This document shows, piece by piece, positions 36,686-45,867 of a stretch of DNA of 64,000 nt (within the stretch, counting starts at the first letter, position 1; every line of letters begins with the position of its first letter). The stretch is from an uncultured Paracoccaceae bacterium. GTDB lineage: Bacteria > Pseudomonadota > Alphaproteobacteria > Rhodobacterales > Rhodobacteraceae. The translations under genes were made by a program, and so were the position numbers. The notes under the pieces were generated by a model, which made no database searches, was not told the origin of the DNA, and was given only the letters and a program-made list of their open reading frames with translations. The DNA lies in the NCBI GenBank assembly GCA_947499725.1, contig CANMPK010000003.1, positions 310,001-374,000 on the forward strand. The letters are read 5' to 3'.

Positions 36686-36729
36686 GTGGTATCTCTTTGT
36701 CTGTTTCCCTTAACAGACGCCCAGACGCC

Positions 36730-36764
36730 AAAAGGCGCAAGCCCAAAAGTATTGAGCTTACGCC
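36730..36764 (-). terminator. candidate terminator behind ecm
   Basis: In the minus-strand transcript GGCGTAAGC pairs with GCTTGCGCC (plus-strand 36756-36764 and 36734-36742), 9 bp with one G-U pair, followed by TTTT from the run at 36733-36730. It lies 22 bp after the ecm stop and before deoD. Confidence 0.55.
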
Positions 36765-36786
36765 AGAGGAGTCACTTCGAAAGTGT

Positions 36787-38754
36787 CTATTCCGCTGCCA
36801 CCAAAGCCGGATCGGCCAAGATAACAATGTCTTGCATGATGGTGTTTAGTTCAAAATCTTTCGGCGTATAGACGCGAGCGACACCCATCGCCTTTAGACG
36901 TTCTGCATCAGCATCAGGGATAATTCCCCCAACGATAACAGGGGTTTGCGAAAGGCCTGCGTCATGCATGCGCTGCATCAGCTCTTCGACCAAGGGCACG
37001 TGAGACCCGGAGAGGATCGACAATCCCACCACATGCGCCGCATCTTTTTTGGCCTTTGAAACGATCTCTTCGGGGGTCAGGCGGATGCCATCATAGGTGA
37101 TATCCATCCCACAATCGCGCGCACGGAAGGCGATTTGTTCAGCACCATTAGAGTGCCCATCCAATCCTGGTTTACCGATCACGAATTTCAGACGACGTCC
37201 CAATTTGTCGCTGACCAAATCAACGGCATTCCGCAGATCGTCCAATCCTTCGGTTTTGTTCGAAGGGTTACCCGAAACCCCTGTCGGCCCACGATATTCC
37301 CCAAAAACAGCGCGCATCTGCGCGGCCCATTCTCCGGTGGTCACGCCCGCTTTCGCGGCCTTGATCGATGCTGGCATGATATTGTCGCCAGCGCTTGCGG
37401 CGGCGCGTAGCTCTGCCAAGGCAGCCTCAACCACCGTAGCATCGCGCGCGTCGCGCCATTCTTTAACGCGTTGAATTTGTTCGTTTTCCACGGCCGGATC
37501 GACAACCATGATACCGCCGTCACCGGTCATCAATGGTGAGACCTCGCCTTGCTGCCATTTGTTCACGCCAACTACGACAGTCTCGCCGGCTTCAATGCGG
37601 TTCAGGCGTTCTGCGTTGGATTCAACCAAACGGCCTTTCATATAATCGATCGCGCCAATCGCGCCGTCCATCGTTTCAAGTGTCGCCAATTCATGGCGTG
37701 CGGCCTCTTTTAGCTCCGCCACCTTTCGATCCACTGCGGGGTTGCCATCAAACAGGTCGTCATACTCCAATAGGTCCGTTTCATAGGCCATGATCTGCTG
37801 CATCCGCATAGACCATTGCTGATCCCATGGGCGTGGCAAGCCAAGCGCTTCGTTCCAAGCTGGCAACTGTACCGCGCGCGCGCGAGCCTTTTTCGACAAG
37901 GTCACCGCCAACATCTCGATCAAGATGCGGTAAACGTTGTTCTCTGGCTGTTGTTCCGTCAGTCCAAGAGAGTTCACCTGTACCCCATAGCGAAACCGGC
38001 GAAACTTAGGGTTTTCAACACCATAGCGGGTTTGCAGAATTTCATCCCACAGGTCCACAAAGGCGCGCATCTTGCACATCTCGGTCACAAAACGAATGCC
38101 TGCATTCACAAAGAACGAAATACGCCCGCATAGGGCAGGGAAGTCTTCAGCCGGAACGCGTGGCTGCAGCTCGTCCAAAACAGCAATGGCAGTCGCCAAC
38201 GCGAAGGAGAGCTCTTGCTCTGGCGTCGCGCCTGCCTCTTGCAGGTGATAGGAGCAGACATTCATGGGGTTCCATTTTGGCACATGCGTATAACAATACT
38301 CGGCCACGTCCCCGATCATTTTAAGGCTTGGCTTTGGCGGGCACACATATGTGCCGCGGCTCAGGTATTCTTTGATCAGATCGTTCTGAACGGTGCCCTG
38401 TAGCTTTGAAACATCCGCACCCTGTTCTTCAGCCACCGCAATATAGAGTGACAACAACCAAGGCGCAGTGGCGTTGATCGTCATGGATGTATTCATTTGT
38501 TCAAGCGGGATTTGATCGAACAATGCGCGCATATCACCGAGGTGACATACAGGCACACCCACTTTCCCAACCTCACCACGTGCAAGAACGTGGTCGCTGT
38601 CATAGCCCGTTTGGGTCGGCAGATCGAATGCGACCGAGAGGCCAGTCTGACCTTTCTCTAGGTTAGAGCGGTAGAGAGCATTCGAGGCTTTGGCTGTAGA
38701 ATGGCCCGCATAAGTGCGGATAAGCCATGGGCGGTCTTTTTCTTGCTGAGACAT
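36787..38754 (-). CDS. ecm: ethylmalonyl-CoA mutase
   Basis: The 655-residue coenzyme-B12 mutase converts (2R)-ethylmalonyl-CoA to methylsuccinyl-CoA. It has the substrate half (FDLPTQTGYDSDHVL, an Ecm-type variant of the methylmalonyl-CoA mutase loop) and a C-terminal B12 domain with the DxHxxG motif as LDGHSNGAEQ near residue 540. The length and single chain separate it from two-subunit methylmalonyl-CoA mutases. It is divergent from ccr, which makes its substrate after epimerisation, and so is a reliable marker of the ethylmalonyl-CoA pathway. Confidence 0.94.
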   Translation of the reverse strand: MSQQEKDRPWLIRTYAGHSTAKASNALYRSNLEKGQTGLSVAFDLPTQTGYDSDHVLARGEVGKVGVPVCHLGDMRALFDQIPLEQMNTSMTINATAPWLLSLYIAVAEEQGADVSKLQGTVQNDLIKEYLSRGTYVCPPKPSLKMIGDVAEYCYTHVPKWNPMNVCSYHLQEAGATPEQELSFALATAIAVLDELQPRVPAEDFPALCGRISFFVNAGIRFVTEMCKMRAFVDLWDEILQTRYGVENPKFRRFRYGVQVNSLGLTEQQPENNVYRILIEMLAVTLSKKARARAVQLPAWNEALGLPRPWDQQWSMRMQQIMAYETDLLEYDDLFDGNPAVDRKVAELKEAARHELATLETMDGAIGAIDYMKGRLVESNAERLNRIEAGETVVVGVNKWQQGEVSPLMTGDGGIMVVDPAVENEQIQRVKEWRDARDATVVEAALAELRAAASAGDNIMPASIKAAKAGVTTGEWAAQMRAVFGEYRGPTGVSGNPSNKTEGLDDLRNAVDLVSDKLGRRLKFVIGKPGLDGHSNGAEQIAFRARDCGMDITYDGIRLTPEEIVSKAKKDAAHVVGLSILSGSHVPLVEELMQRMHDAGLSQTPVIVGGIIPDADAERLKAMGVARVYTPKDFELNTIMQDIVILADPALVAAE

Positions 38755-39141
38755 GAGAACCTCGAAAACCTTAGGGTAATAATATTTCGCTTAACTCCTG
38801 AATAGAGGCAGTTTACCCCCTTTGTCAATTCGCTGCGACGCGGCGTTTACTGTTCGATTCAGTCGAATTTGGGTGTTTTTAGTCGTGTTTGTTGTCTATT
38901 TTTATTGAATTTGGGCAGTATTTTTATCTTTTGGGTAGCGTATTTCTACCTATTTTCTGTAAAAATAGTTTTTTAACAGTGAGTTAGGGTGGATTTTTGA
39001 TCGGACTTTGGTTTTTCTGCGATTGCAGGGTTATAAAATTACTCAAATTTGGTAAATAATGTTGAAATCGTGCGCGACAGATTCTATCGGTTGTTGCAGA
39101 AAGCGATTCTGCATCGCGGCAAAACAACCCCGGAGGCTGCA
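38755..39141. promoter_or_regulatory. ecm-ccr divergent control region
   Basis: This 387-bp gap is AT-rich and carries no credible gene. TTTGGG-like words lie at 38869, 38911 and 38931, spaced 42 and 20 bp apart, so all on about one face of the helix. The region must hold promoters for both ecm (minus) and ccr (plus). No -35/-10 pair is convincing. Confidence 0.5.
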
Positions 39142-40428
39142 ATGGCACTCGATACAAACACATCATTGGCGTCTTACGACGCACCAGAAAAAGATCTTTA
39201 TGAACTGGGCGAAATGCCTCCGATGGGGCATGTTCCGAAGCAAATGTATGCTTGGGCAATCCGTCGCGAGCGTCATGGCGAGCCGGATAAGTCATTTCAG
39301 GTCGAAGTGGTGGATACGCCAAAGCTAGATAGCAACGAGGTTCTTGTTCTCGTGATGGCAGCGGGCGTGAACTACAATGGTGTTTGGGCAGGCTTGGGGG
39401 TTCCAATCAGCCCGTTTGATGGCCATGGCGAACCCTATCACATCGCGGGTTCCGATGCTTCTGGCATCATCTGGGCCGTTGGTGACAAGGTGAAGAACTG
39501 GAAAGTGGGCGACGAGGTTGTCATTCACTGTAACCAAGATGATGGCGATGATGAGGAATGTAACGGTGGTGATCCGATGTATTCCAACTCTCAGCGTATC
39601 TGGGGTTACGAAACACCGGACGGATCTTTTGCGCAGTTTACACGCGTTCAAGCGCAACAGCTTTTGCGCCGCCCAAAACACCTAACTTGGGAAGAAGCGG
39701 CTTGCTACACTCTGACGCTCGCAACGGCTTACCGCATGCTGTTCGGCCACCCGCCACACGAGTTGAAACCAGGTATGAACGTTCTGGTTTGGGGCGCTTC
39801 AGGTGGTCTGGGTACATATGCGATCCAGTTGATCAAAGCCGCAGGAGCGAATGCGATCGGCGTGATCTCGGATGAAAGCAAGCGTGACTTTGTGATGGGG
39901 CTTGGCGCGAAGGGCGTGATCAACCGCAAAGACTTTACGTGCTGGGGGCAACTGCCAACGGTGAACACGCCTGAATATGATGCGTGGTTCAAAGAGGCGC
40001 GTCGTTTCGGCAAGGCGATTTGGGATGTCACCGGCAAAGGCAATAACGTTGATATCGTGTTCGAACACCCGGGTGAAAGCACATTCCCTGTGTCTAACTT
40101 GGTGTGTAAAAAAGGCGGCATGGTTGTGATCTGCGCGGGTACGACAGGGTTCAACCTTACGTTTGATGTGCGTTACACATGGATGCACCAGAAACGTTTG
40201 CAAGGCAGCCACTTTGCGCACCTAAAGCAGGCGGCGGCGGCGAACCAGATGATGATCGAAAAGCGTATTCATCCGTTCCTGTCCGAGACTTTCTCTTGGG
40301 ATGAGATCCCAGATGCGCATATGAAAATGCTGCGCAATGAGCACCTGCCAGGCAATATGTCTGTTCTCGTTCAGTCCCCGAAAAAGGGCCTGTCAACGTT
40401 GCAAGAAGTTCTCGACGCGGGGAAGTAA
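39142..40428 (+). CDS. ccr: crotonyl-CoA carboxylase/reductase
   Basis: The 428-residue enzyme adds CO2 to crotonyl-CoA with NADPH to form (2S)-ethylmalonyl-CoA, the key step of the ethylmalonyl-CoA pathway. It has the zinc-less MDR fold, the glycine-rich NADPH motif VLVWGASGGLGTYAIQLIK near residue 215, and the WGYETPDGSFAQF segment. The ATG at 39142 has CGGAGG upstream. A terminator follows. Confidence 0.95.
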   Translation: MALDTNTSLASYDAPEKDLYELGEMPPMGHVPKQMYAWAIRRERHGEPDKSFQVEVVDTPKLDSNEVLVLVMAAGVNYNGVWAGLGVPISPFDGHGEPYHIAGSDASGIIWAVGDKVKNWKVGDEVVIHCNQDDGDDEECNGGDPMYSNSQRIWGYETPDGSFAQFTRVQAQQLLRRPKHLTWEEAACYTLTLATAYRMLFGHPPHELKPGMNVLVWGASGGLGTYAIQLIKAAGANAIGVISDESKRDFVMGLGAKGVINRKDFTCWGQLPTVNTPEYDAWFKEARRFGKAIWDVTGKGNNVDIVFEHPGESTFPVSNLVCKKGGMVVICAGTTGFNLTFDVRYTWMHQKRLQGSHFAHLKQAAAANQMMIEKRIHPFLSETFSWDEIPDAHMKMLRNEHLPGNMSVLVQSPKKGLSTLQEVLDAGK

Positions 40429-40451
40429 GTTAAAACTTTCCAAATTACTGG

Positions 40452-40482
40452 CCGCTCACAGGGGGAACTCTGTGGGCGGTTT
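40452..40482 (+). terminator. terminator behind ccr
   Basis: CCGCTCACAG (40452-40461) pairs with CTGTGGGCGG (40470-40479), 10 bp with one G-U, then TTT. It lies 24 bp after the ccr stop. Confidence 0.65.
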
Positions 40483-40615
40483 ACGTTTGAGAAACGGTTT
40501 CACTGATAATTTCATGCCACGTTGGCCGAAAAAATGCAGAAGCGTTTCCTGGCCCAGAGAGTGCGCCGTTTGCTTGACGCATCCTTTGGCGTGTCGGCAC
40601 AACTCGAGGGCTGAG

Positions 40616-40804
40616 ATGACATATAGCTGGATACTGGAGGTCCTTTCGGACCTTAAAACCTTTTCAGATGCGAATGGGATGCACCGTTTGTCTAAAGAAC
40701 TTGATGAAGCGCGATTAATGGCTGCGGTAGAAATTGCCCATCTATCTGGGATTGACCAAGAGGAAGAGGCGCAATCAGCGTCGTCCCCAAAACAACTGCA
40801 ATAG
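40616..40804 (+). CDS. small conserved protein of unknown function downstream of ccr
   Basis: The 62-residue protein (MTYSWILEVLSDLKTFSDAN...) is acidic with an amphipathic helix. The ATG at 40616 has GAGGG upstream. The reading frame extends back to 40337, but that overlaps the end of ccr and has no support, so I use the later start. Related short proteins occur in Roseobacter genomes as I recall; function unknown. Confidence 0.6.
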   Translation: MTYSWILEVLSDLKTFSDANGMHRLSKELDEARLMAAVEIAHLSGIDQEEEAQSASSPKQLQ

Positions 40805-40870
40805 CCCGCGTTGCAGAGATAACAGCGATTGCCGCTGGCGCTTTTTAAGGGGCGGATGTAGGGTCGCCAC

Positions 40871-42394
40871 ATGACCTCGACGGCGCTCACTTTATCGCAT
40901 GATCAGGCGGAAGCCTTTGACCAAATTTCCGCAACGCTTAAGGCGGCTGGGGTCGATCTGGACAATGGCGTTTTGCTGCCCCCCAAAGAAACACATACCT
41001 CGGTTGCGGCCGTTATGGGGAAGGCGGGTTCTGGTAAGACCATGCTGTTGGCGGAACTGGTGAAAGCCCTGAAAGAGGCAGGCGTTTCTATTGTATCCGG
41101 CGATTATGAAAGCAAAAAAGCGCTGGATAAGCGCACACTTGCGATTTTGGCCCCAACGAACAAAGCAGCCAGTGTTTTGCGCAACCGCGGCGTGCCAGCA
41201 ACGACCATTCACCGTATTCTGTACAGCCCAGTCTACGATCCTGAATATGAAAAGATTGCTGAGTGGCTTGCCGAAAATGGCGAACGCCCCGAGATCGAAG
41301 GGCTGACGGATGAAGCACTGGATCGCGCGTATCAGTTTTACCAAACCCACAAATCCATTCCGGGGGCTTTGGCTGCGGCTGGATTGCGCGGTTCAGATTT
41401 TATCACTGGTTGGAAGCGCCGTGATGAAGGCTTGGATATTGGCTTCGTGGATGAATCCTCCATGTTGGATGATCGTCAGTTCGAAGACCTAAAAGAGATC
41501 TTCCCAACCCTGCTAGTGTTCGGTGACCCCGCGCAGCTCGCTCCGGTGAACCAGTCGGGTTCTATGGTGTTTGATAAGCTGCCAGAGAAAGCCAAGTTCG
41601 AACTCAGCCGCATTCACCGCCAAGAGGCTGATAACCCTATTCTGGATCTGGCGCATGCTTTGGCGGATCCACAGCTGAGCTTCGAAGATTTCGAGCGCAT
41701 GATCGAACAAAAGGCCCGCGAAGATGAGCGGGTGGTTTGGGCGCAGCGGGTTGAGGTCGACCTGATGGCGCGCTCTCCTGTTTTGGTATGGCGTAATGCA
41801 ACCCGCGTGCGACTGATCAATGCGTTTCGGCATGTCCATGGCGCACCTGATGACGAATTGCTGGAAGGTGAGCCACTGATTTGCGACGGGATCGAGTTGC
41901 CTCAACGCCACCGTAAAAAACGCCTCGATCTCGAGGCGCGTGGCCTGATCAAAGGCGCGCAAGTCGTGTATTTGGGGCCGGGTCGCAAGCCGGGATTTTC
42001 TCGACTTCATGTGATGGGCGCAGAAGATCCGCAGGTGTCCGCCGCGTCGATTGTGAAAATCGAAATGCCCGATGAAGAAGAACCGTTTATCCCCTTCGCA
42101 GCGCGTATGGGCGCCGCTTTTCTGCACGGCGCGGCTGTGACCATTCATAAGGCGCAGGGCTCGCAATGGGAGAACGTGCAAGTGTTCGGCCCCGATCTCT
42201 ACGCCGCAGCGCGTATGGGGCGTGTGGAAGCTGGGCAACCGCTTTGGAAACGCTTGGCATATGTGGCCATCACGCGATCACAAGAGCGCTTGTTTTGGGT
42301 TGTGCGCAACCGATTGGCGAAACCCACAGGGCCTCTGCAAATTGACGATCTAAAAGGGCCGGCAGCGCCTTTGACACTTGAGGAACAGTCATGA
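40871..42394 (+). CDS. RecD-like ATP-dependent DNA helicase
   Basis: This 507-residue SF1 helicase has Walker A MGKAGSGKT near residue 53, motif II VDESSM, GDPAQLAPV (motif III), HKAQGSQW (motif V) and ITRSQERLFW (motif VI). It resembles exonuclease V alpha chain/RecD2-type helicases but is short and has no RecB partner here. ATGA overlap links it to the next gene. Its job, probably in repair, is not established. Confidence 0.85.
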   Translation: MTSTALTLSHDQAEAFDQISATLKAAGVDLDNGVLLPPKETHTSVAAVMGKAGSGKTMLLAELVKALKEAGVSIVSGDYESKKALDKRTLAILAPTNKAASVLRNRGVPATTIHRILYSPVYDPEYEKIAEWLAENGERPEIEGLTDEALDRAYQFYQTHKSIPGALAAAGLRGSDFITGWKRRDEGLDIGFVDESSMLDDRQFEDLKEIFPTLLVFGDPAQLAPVNQSGSMVFDKLPEKAKFELSRIHRQEADNPILDLAHALADPQLSFEDFERMIEQKAREDERVVWAQRVEVDLMARSPVLVWRNATRVRLINAFRHVHGAPDDELLEGEPLICDGIELPQRHRKKRLDLEARGLIKGAQVVYLGPGRKPGFSRLHVMGAEDPQVSAASIVKIEMPDEEEPFIPFAARMGAAFLHGAAVTIHKAQGSQWENVQVFGPDLYAAARMGRVEAGQPLWKRLAYVAITRSQERLFWVVRNRLAKPTGPLQIDDLKGPAAPLTLEEQS

Positions 42395-43125
42395 AAACTA
42401 TCATCATTACGGGTGCAAGTTCAGGTATTGGGCGCGCAACAGCGCATGCGTTTTTGGAGCAGGGCTGGACGGTTGGCTTGATCGCGCGCCGCGGTGATCT
42501 CCTCACAGAATTGGCGCAGCAGTATTCAAACGCGATGGCTTTGCCTGTTGATGTGACGGATGCGGCCGGCATGGAGGCCGCCTTTGCAAAGTTTGTCGCG
42601 AAAGTTGGGCGTCTGGATGCGCTGTTTAACAATGCGGGTATCTTTGGTCCAACGGCGACCATTGATCAGGTCGATATCGACGATTTTGATAACGTGCTGA
42701 ACGTGAATATCCGCGGCATGTTTATTGCAGCGCGTTTGGCGTTTAAGCATATGAAAGCGCAATCTCCGATGGGGGGGCGTATCATCAACAATGGCTCGTT
42801 GTCGGCCCATAGTCCGCGCGCAGAGTCTGTGTGTTACACAACCAGCAAACACGCGATCAGCGGTTTGACCCGTAGCCTTTCATTGGATGGGCGGGCTTTT
42901 GACATCACATGCGGTCAAATCGATATCGGCAATGCCGAAACAGAGCTGGTTGCTGATCTGAACGCCCGCATTAAGGCCGAAGACCCTAACGCGGACTTGA
43001 TGCCGATGATGGATGTGCAAGATGCGGCGCGTCTGGTGCTGCATATGGCGGAACTGCCGCCCGGCGCGAATGTGCATAATATTACGGTGATGGCGAGCAA
43101 GATGCCATTCGTAGGGCGCGGTTAA
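42391..43125 (+). CDS. short-chain dehydrogenase/reductase
   Basis: The 244-residue SDR has TGASSGIG at the start, NNAG near 75 and the catalytic YTTSK in the middle (near 150). It overlaps the helicase gene by 4 bp. The substrate is unknown. Confidence 0.85.
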   Translation: MKTIIITGASSGIGRATAHAFLEQGWTVGLIARRGDLLTELAQQYSNAMALPVDVTDAAGMEAAFAKFVAKVGRLDALFNNAGIFGPTATIDQVDIDDFDNVLNVNIRGMFIAARLAFKHMKAQSPMGGRIINNGSLSAHSPRAESVCYTTSKHAISGLTRSLSLDGRAFDITCGQIDIGNAETELVADLNARIKAEDPNADLMPMMDVQDAARLVLHMAELPPGANVHNITVMASKMPFVGRG

Positions 43126-43130
43126 AGCCG

Positions 43131-43895
43131 TTAAGCGCCCTGACGGACATAGCGGAAGAAGGCTGAGGCACCCCAGCCTGCGATGACTGCAATGGCCAAG
43201 GAAAGCAGGCCATAGACCAAAGGTTGCTGGCGCGACAGGTTGAACAAGAACCGCTCCAGTCCAACTTTTCGTACGGCGATCTGAGTTTTGTAGGACGAGA
43301 TCACCTCGCCGCCGCGCGTTAGGAAAACGCGTGTTTGATAATCGCCCTCTGTCAGGTTGGCCGGCATCGAAATCGACGTGCGAAACAAGGTTTCTTGGTC
43401 AAGCTCTACAGTGTTTTCATGCAAGGCATACAAGCCATTGTCGGTGCGAATACGGGCCACGGCGGTTGCAAAGTCCGCGCCGTTCTCGTGGGTTTCTTGG
43501 GCGTTGACCGATGTAATGGCTTTGCCCACAGAAATGCGATGGGTTGTATCTGCCTCAGCACTTAGGACCTCTGACAAGGGGCCAGTTGTTGCAACGGCAT
43601 AAAAGCTTGGCGCGCTGTCGATTGTCACGCTTTCGGTGTTGACCCAAATGCCAAACCGTTTGGCTTTGCGGCGCACTGTAATGGGTTCGCTCGGGCCGGA
43701 TACGGCAACCACAACTTCTAGCGGTGCGCCATCTGGGATAGGGTCTTCGCGTTTTACGGCGCCGAAAACTAAGATTTCAGAGCCATCAAAGTTGGCTGTA
43801 ATGGCGACACGGTTTTGGCTGAGGCCCAGCACAACCTGTTCATTTGCGTGCAGGGGCAGGGCGAAGCAGATCAACAGCAAGGCAAGACGCAGCAT
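43131..43895 (-). CDS. TIGR02186-family exported membrane protein
   Basis: The 254-residue protein has a signal peptide (LRLALLLICFALPLHA) and a C-terminal membrane helix near 220-245, with an Ig-like middle part. This is the alphaproteobacterial TIGR02186 family, usually beside a TauE-type exporter as here. ATG at 43895 has AGGAGG upstream, overlapping the stop of the exporter gene. Function unknown; a periplasmic partner of the exporter is a reasonable inference. Confidence 0.85.
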   Translation of the reverse strand: MLRLALLLICFALPLHANEQVVLGLSQNRVAITANFDGSEILVFGAVKREDPIPDGAPLEVVVAVSGPSEPITVRRKAKRFGIWVNTESVTIDSAPSFYAVATTGPLSEVLSAEADTTHRISVGKAITSVNAQETHENGADFATAVARIRTDNGLYALHENTVELDQETLFRTSISMPANLTEGDYQTRVFLTRGGEVISSYKTQIAVRKVGLERFLFNLSRQQPLVYGLLSLAIAVIAGWGASAFFRYVRQGA

Positions 43896-43896
43896 C

Positions 43897-44814
43897 TTAG
43901 TGTCCTCCTGCCGCGCCAAGCGAATATAGCTCGCTTGGCATGATCAGCAAATCGAGCGCCAGTTTAAAGCAAACGCCCATCACCATGAGCGCCAGCAAAA
44001 TACGTAGCTGTTCGGCTTTCAAACGTGTGCCGATGATCGCGCCAAATTGGGCGCCAACCACTCCGCCAACAAGCAGCAACACGGCCAAAGCCATATCGAC
44101 GGTATAGTTGGTGGTGGCGTGCAGTAGGGTTGTGAAGGCGGTGACAAAGATGATCTGAAATAGGGATGTGCCCACAACCACTTTGGTTGGCATGCCCAGC
44201 AGATAGATCATGGCAGGCACCATGATAAAGCCGCCGCCGACGCCCATGATCGCAGATAGAATACCGACGAAGACACCGACCAAAATTGGCGGAATGACAG
44301 AGATATAGAGCCCAGACACACGGAAGCGCATTTTGAACGGTAGCCCATGCACCCAATTGTGGTTTTTGCGCTTAACGGGTGCAGATGCACGTTTGGATCG
44401 GCGGATCGCATTTAGGCTTTCAACGAACATCAAGGTGCCGATGATGCCAAGGAAAACGACGTAGCATAGCTTCACCAGTAGATCGACTTGGCCCAAGGAT
44501 TTCAGATAGTTAAACAGCACCACGCCGATGGCTGCTCCGGTGAGACCGCCGATCAGCAAGACCGTGCCCATCCTAAGATCAACGGTCTTTCGCTTGAAAT
44601 GCGCGAGCACACCCGAAAAGGATGACGCGACAATTTGGTTCGCTTCGGTCGCCACGGCGACAGCGGGTGGAATGCCAATGAAAAACAGTAGGGGCGTCAT
44701 CAGAAAGCCGCCGCCAACGCCAAACATTCCCGAGAGCACACCCACTAAACCGCCTAGCCCCAGCAAGAGGAAAGCGTTCACAGAAACTTCGGCAATCGGG
44801 AGATATATCTGCAT
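43897..44814 (-). CDS. TauE/SafE-family exporter
   Basis: The 305-residue protein has about eight hydrophobic helices and the repeated GGGFLMTPLL and GGGFIMVPAM motifs of TauE/SafE exporters of sulfite or organosulfonates. It ends 1 nt before the TIGR02186 start and is the upstream gene of the pair. The ribosome site at its ATG is weak. Confidence 0.88.
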   Translation of the reverse strand: MQIYLPIAEVSVNAFLLLGLGGLVGVLSGMFGVGGGFLMTPLLFFIGIPPAVAVATEANQIVASSFSGVLAHFKRKTVDLRMGTVLLIGGLTGAAIGVVLFNYLKSLGQVDLLVKLCYVVFLGIIGTLMFVESLNAIRRSKRASAPVKRKNHNWVHGLPFKMRFRVSGLYISVIPPILVGVFVGILSAIMGVGGGFIMVPAMIYLLGMPTKVVVGTSLFQIIFVTAFTTLLHATTNYTVDMALAVLLLVGGVVGAQFGAIIGTRLKAEQLRILLALMVMGVCFKLALDLLIMPSELYSLGAAGGH

Positions 44815-44850
44815 GGGCTCAGATAGATAGAAAATGGTTCCGAATGCAAG

Positions 44851-44878
44851 CGGGCCACCTCATTTGGTGGCCCGTTTT
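44851..44878. terminator. hairpin between exporter and ABC operon
   Basis: CGGGCCACC (44851-44859) pairs with GGTGGCCCG (44866-44874); TTTT follows on the plus strand only, though the genes on both sides run minus. For the minus-strand ABC operon it gives a stem but only a weak T tail, so it may terminate by other means. Confidence 0.55.
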
Positions 44879-44901
44879 ACGTGTTTTTTTGTGAACTGGA
44901 C

Positions 44902-45867
44902 TTATCGTTCTTTCACATATGGCTCGCCACCGGCTCTAGGCGGGATTGCGCGGCCCACAAAGCCCGCCAAGATGACCACTGTTAGGATGAAGGGCAGGGC
45001 CTCCATGAACTGCACGGGAATCACCACACCGCCCAAATCGATGCTTTGGAAGCGCACGGCGATGGCCTGAAGGAAGCCAAACAACAGGCAGGCATATAGC
45101 GCATGCCAAGGACGCCATTTGGCGAAGATCAAGGCGGCCAGCGCGATGAAGCCACGCCCTGCTGTCATTTCCTTGATGAAGCCGGCTTGTAGGCCAGTTG
45201 CTAGATACGCCCCAGCGACGCCACATAGGATGCCGCAGATCGCAACAGCTGCAAACCGCAGGCGCACAACTGATACGCCTGCCGTGTCCACCGAGGCAGG
45301 GTTTTCGCCCACAGCCCGCAGGCGCAGACCAAAACGTGTTCGGTACAAAATCCACCAAGTGATCGGGACAAGTGCGACCGCAACATAAACAAGTAAGCTG
45401 TGGCCCGAAATCAGTTCTTTATAGGTGGGTCCGAACAGCGGGATGCTTTCGAACATATCCGCAAATGGCAGATTGATTGGGGACAGGCGTCCCTCGCCAG
45501 ACAGTGCCGGGGTGCGTCCGCCTTGTTTGAACCAGTTTTGCGCGATCAACACCGTTAAGCCTGAGGCCAGCATGTTGATTGCCACGCCTGAAATGAGTTG
45601 ATTGCCACGGAAGGTGATCGAGGCGATCCCATGGATCGCTGACAACATCAGCGAGGCCCCGATGCCGGCCAGAAGACCAACCCAAACGCTGCCACTGACG
45701 GCTGCAAAAGCGCCCGCTGCAAAGGCGGCGACCAGCATTTTGCCCTCAAGGCCAATGTCAAAAATACCGGCCCGTTCAGAATAAAGACCAGCCAAACAAG
45801 CCAGAAGCAAAGGAATGGCCAAACGCACAGAGCTGTCTAGGATTTGTAGAAGGGTCACAAGATCCAT
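44902..45867 (-). CDS. ABC transporter permease, nucleoside (BMP) type
   Basis: The 321-residue permease has about ten hydrophobic helices and the FDIGLEGKML stretch near residue 35 of the RbsC/NupQ-like family. It is the last gene of a four-gene transporter. Overlaps: its ATG region shares the upstream permease stop. Confidence 0.9.
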   Translation of the reverse strand: MDLVTLLQILDSSVRLAIPLLLACLAGLYSERAGIFDIGLEGKMLVAAFAAGAFAAVSGSVWVGLLAGIGASLMLSAIHGIASITFRGNQLISGVAINMLASGLTVLIAQNWFKQGGRTPALSGEGRLSPINLPFADMFESIPLFGPTYKELISGHSLLVYVAVALVPITWWILYRTRFGLRLRAVGENPASVDTAGVSVVRLRFAAVAICGILCGVAGAYLATGLQAGFIKEMTAGRGFIALAALIFAKWRPWHALYACLLFGFLQAIAVRFQSIDLGGVVIPVQFMEALPFILTVVILAGFVGRAIPPRAGGEPYVKER

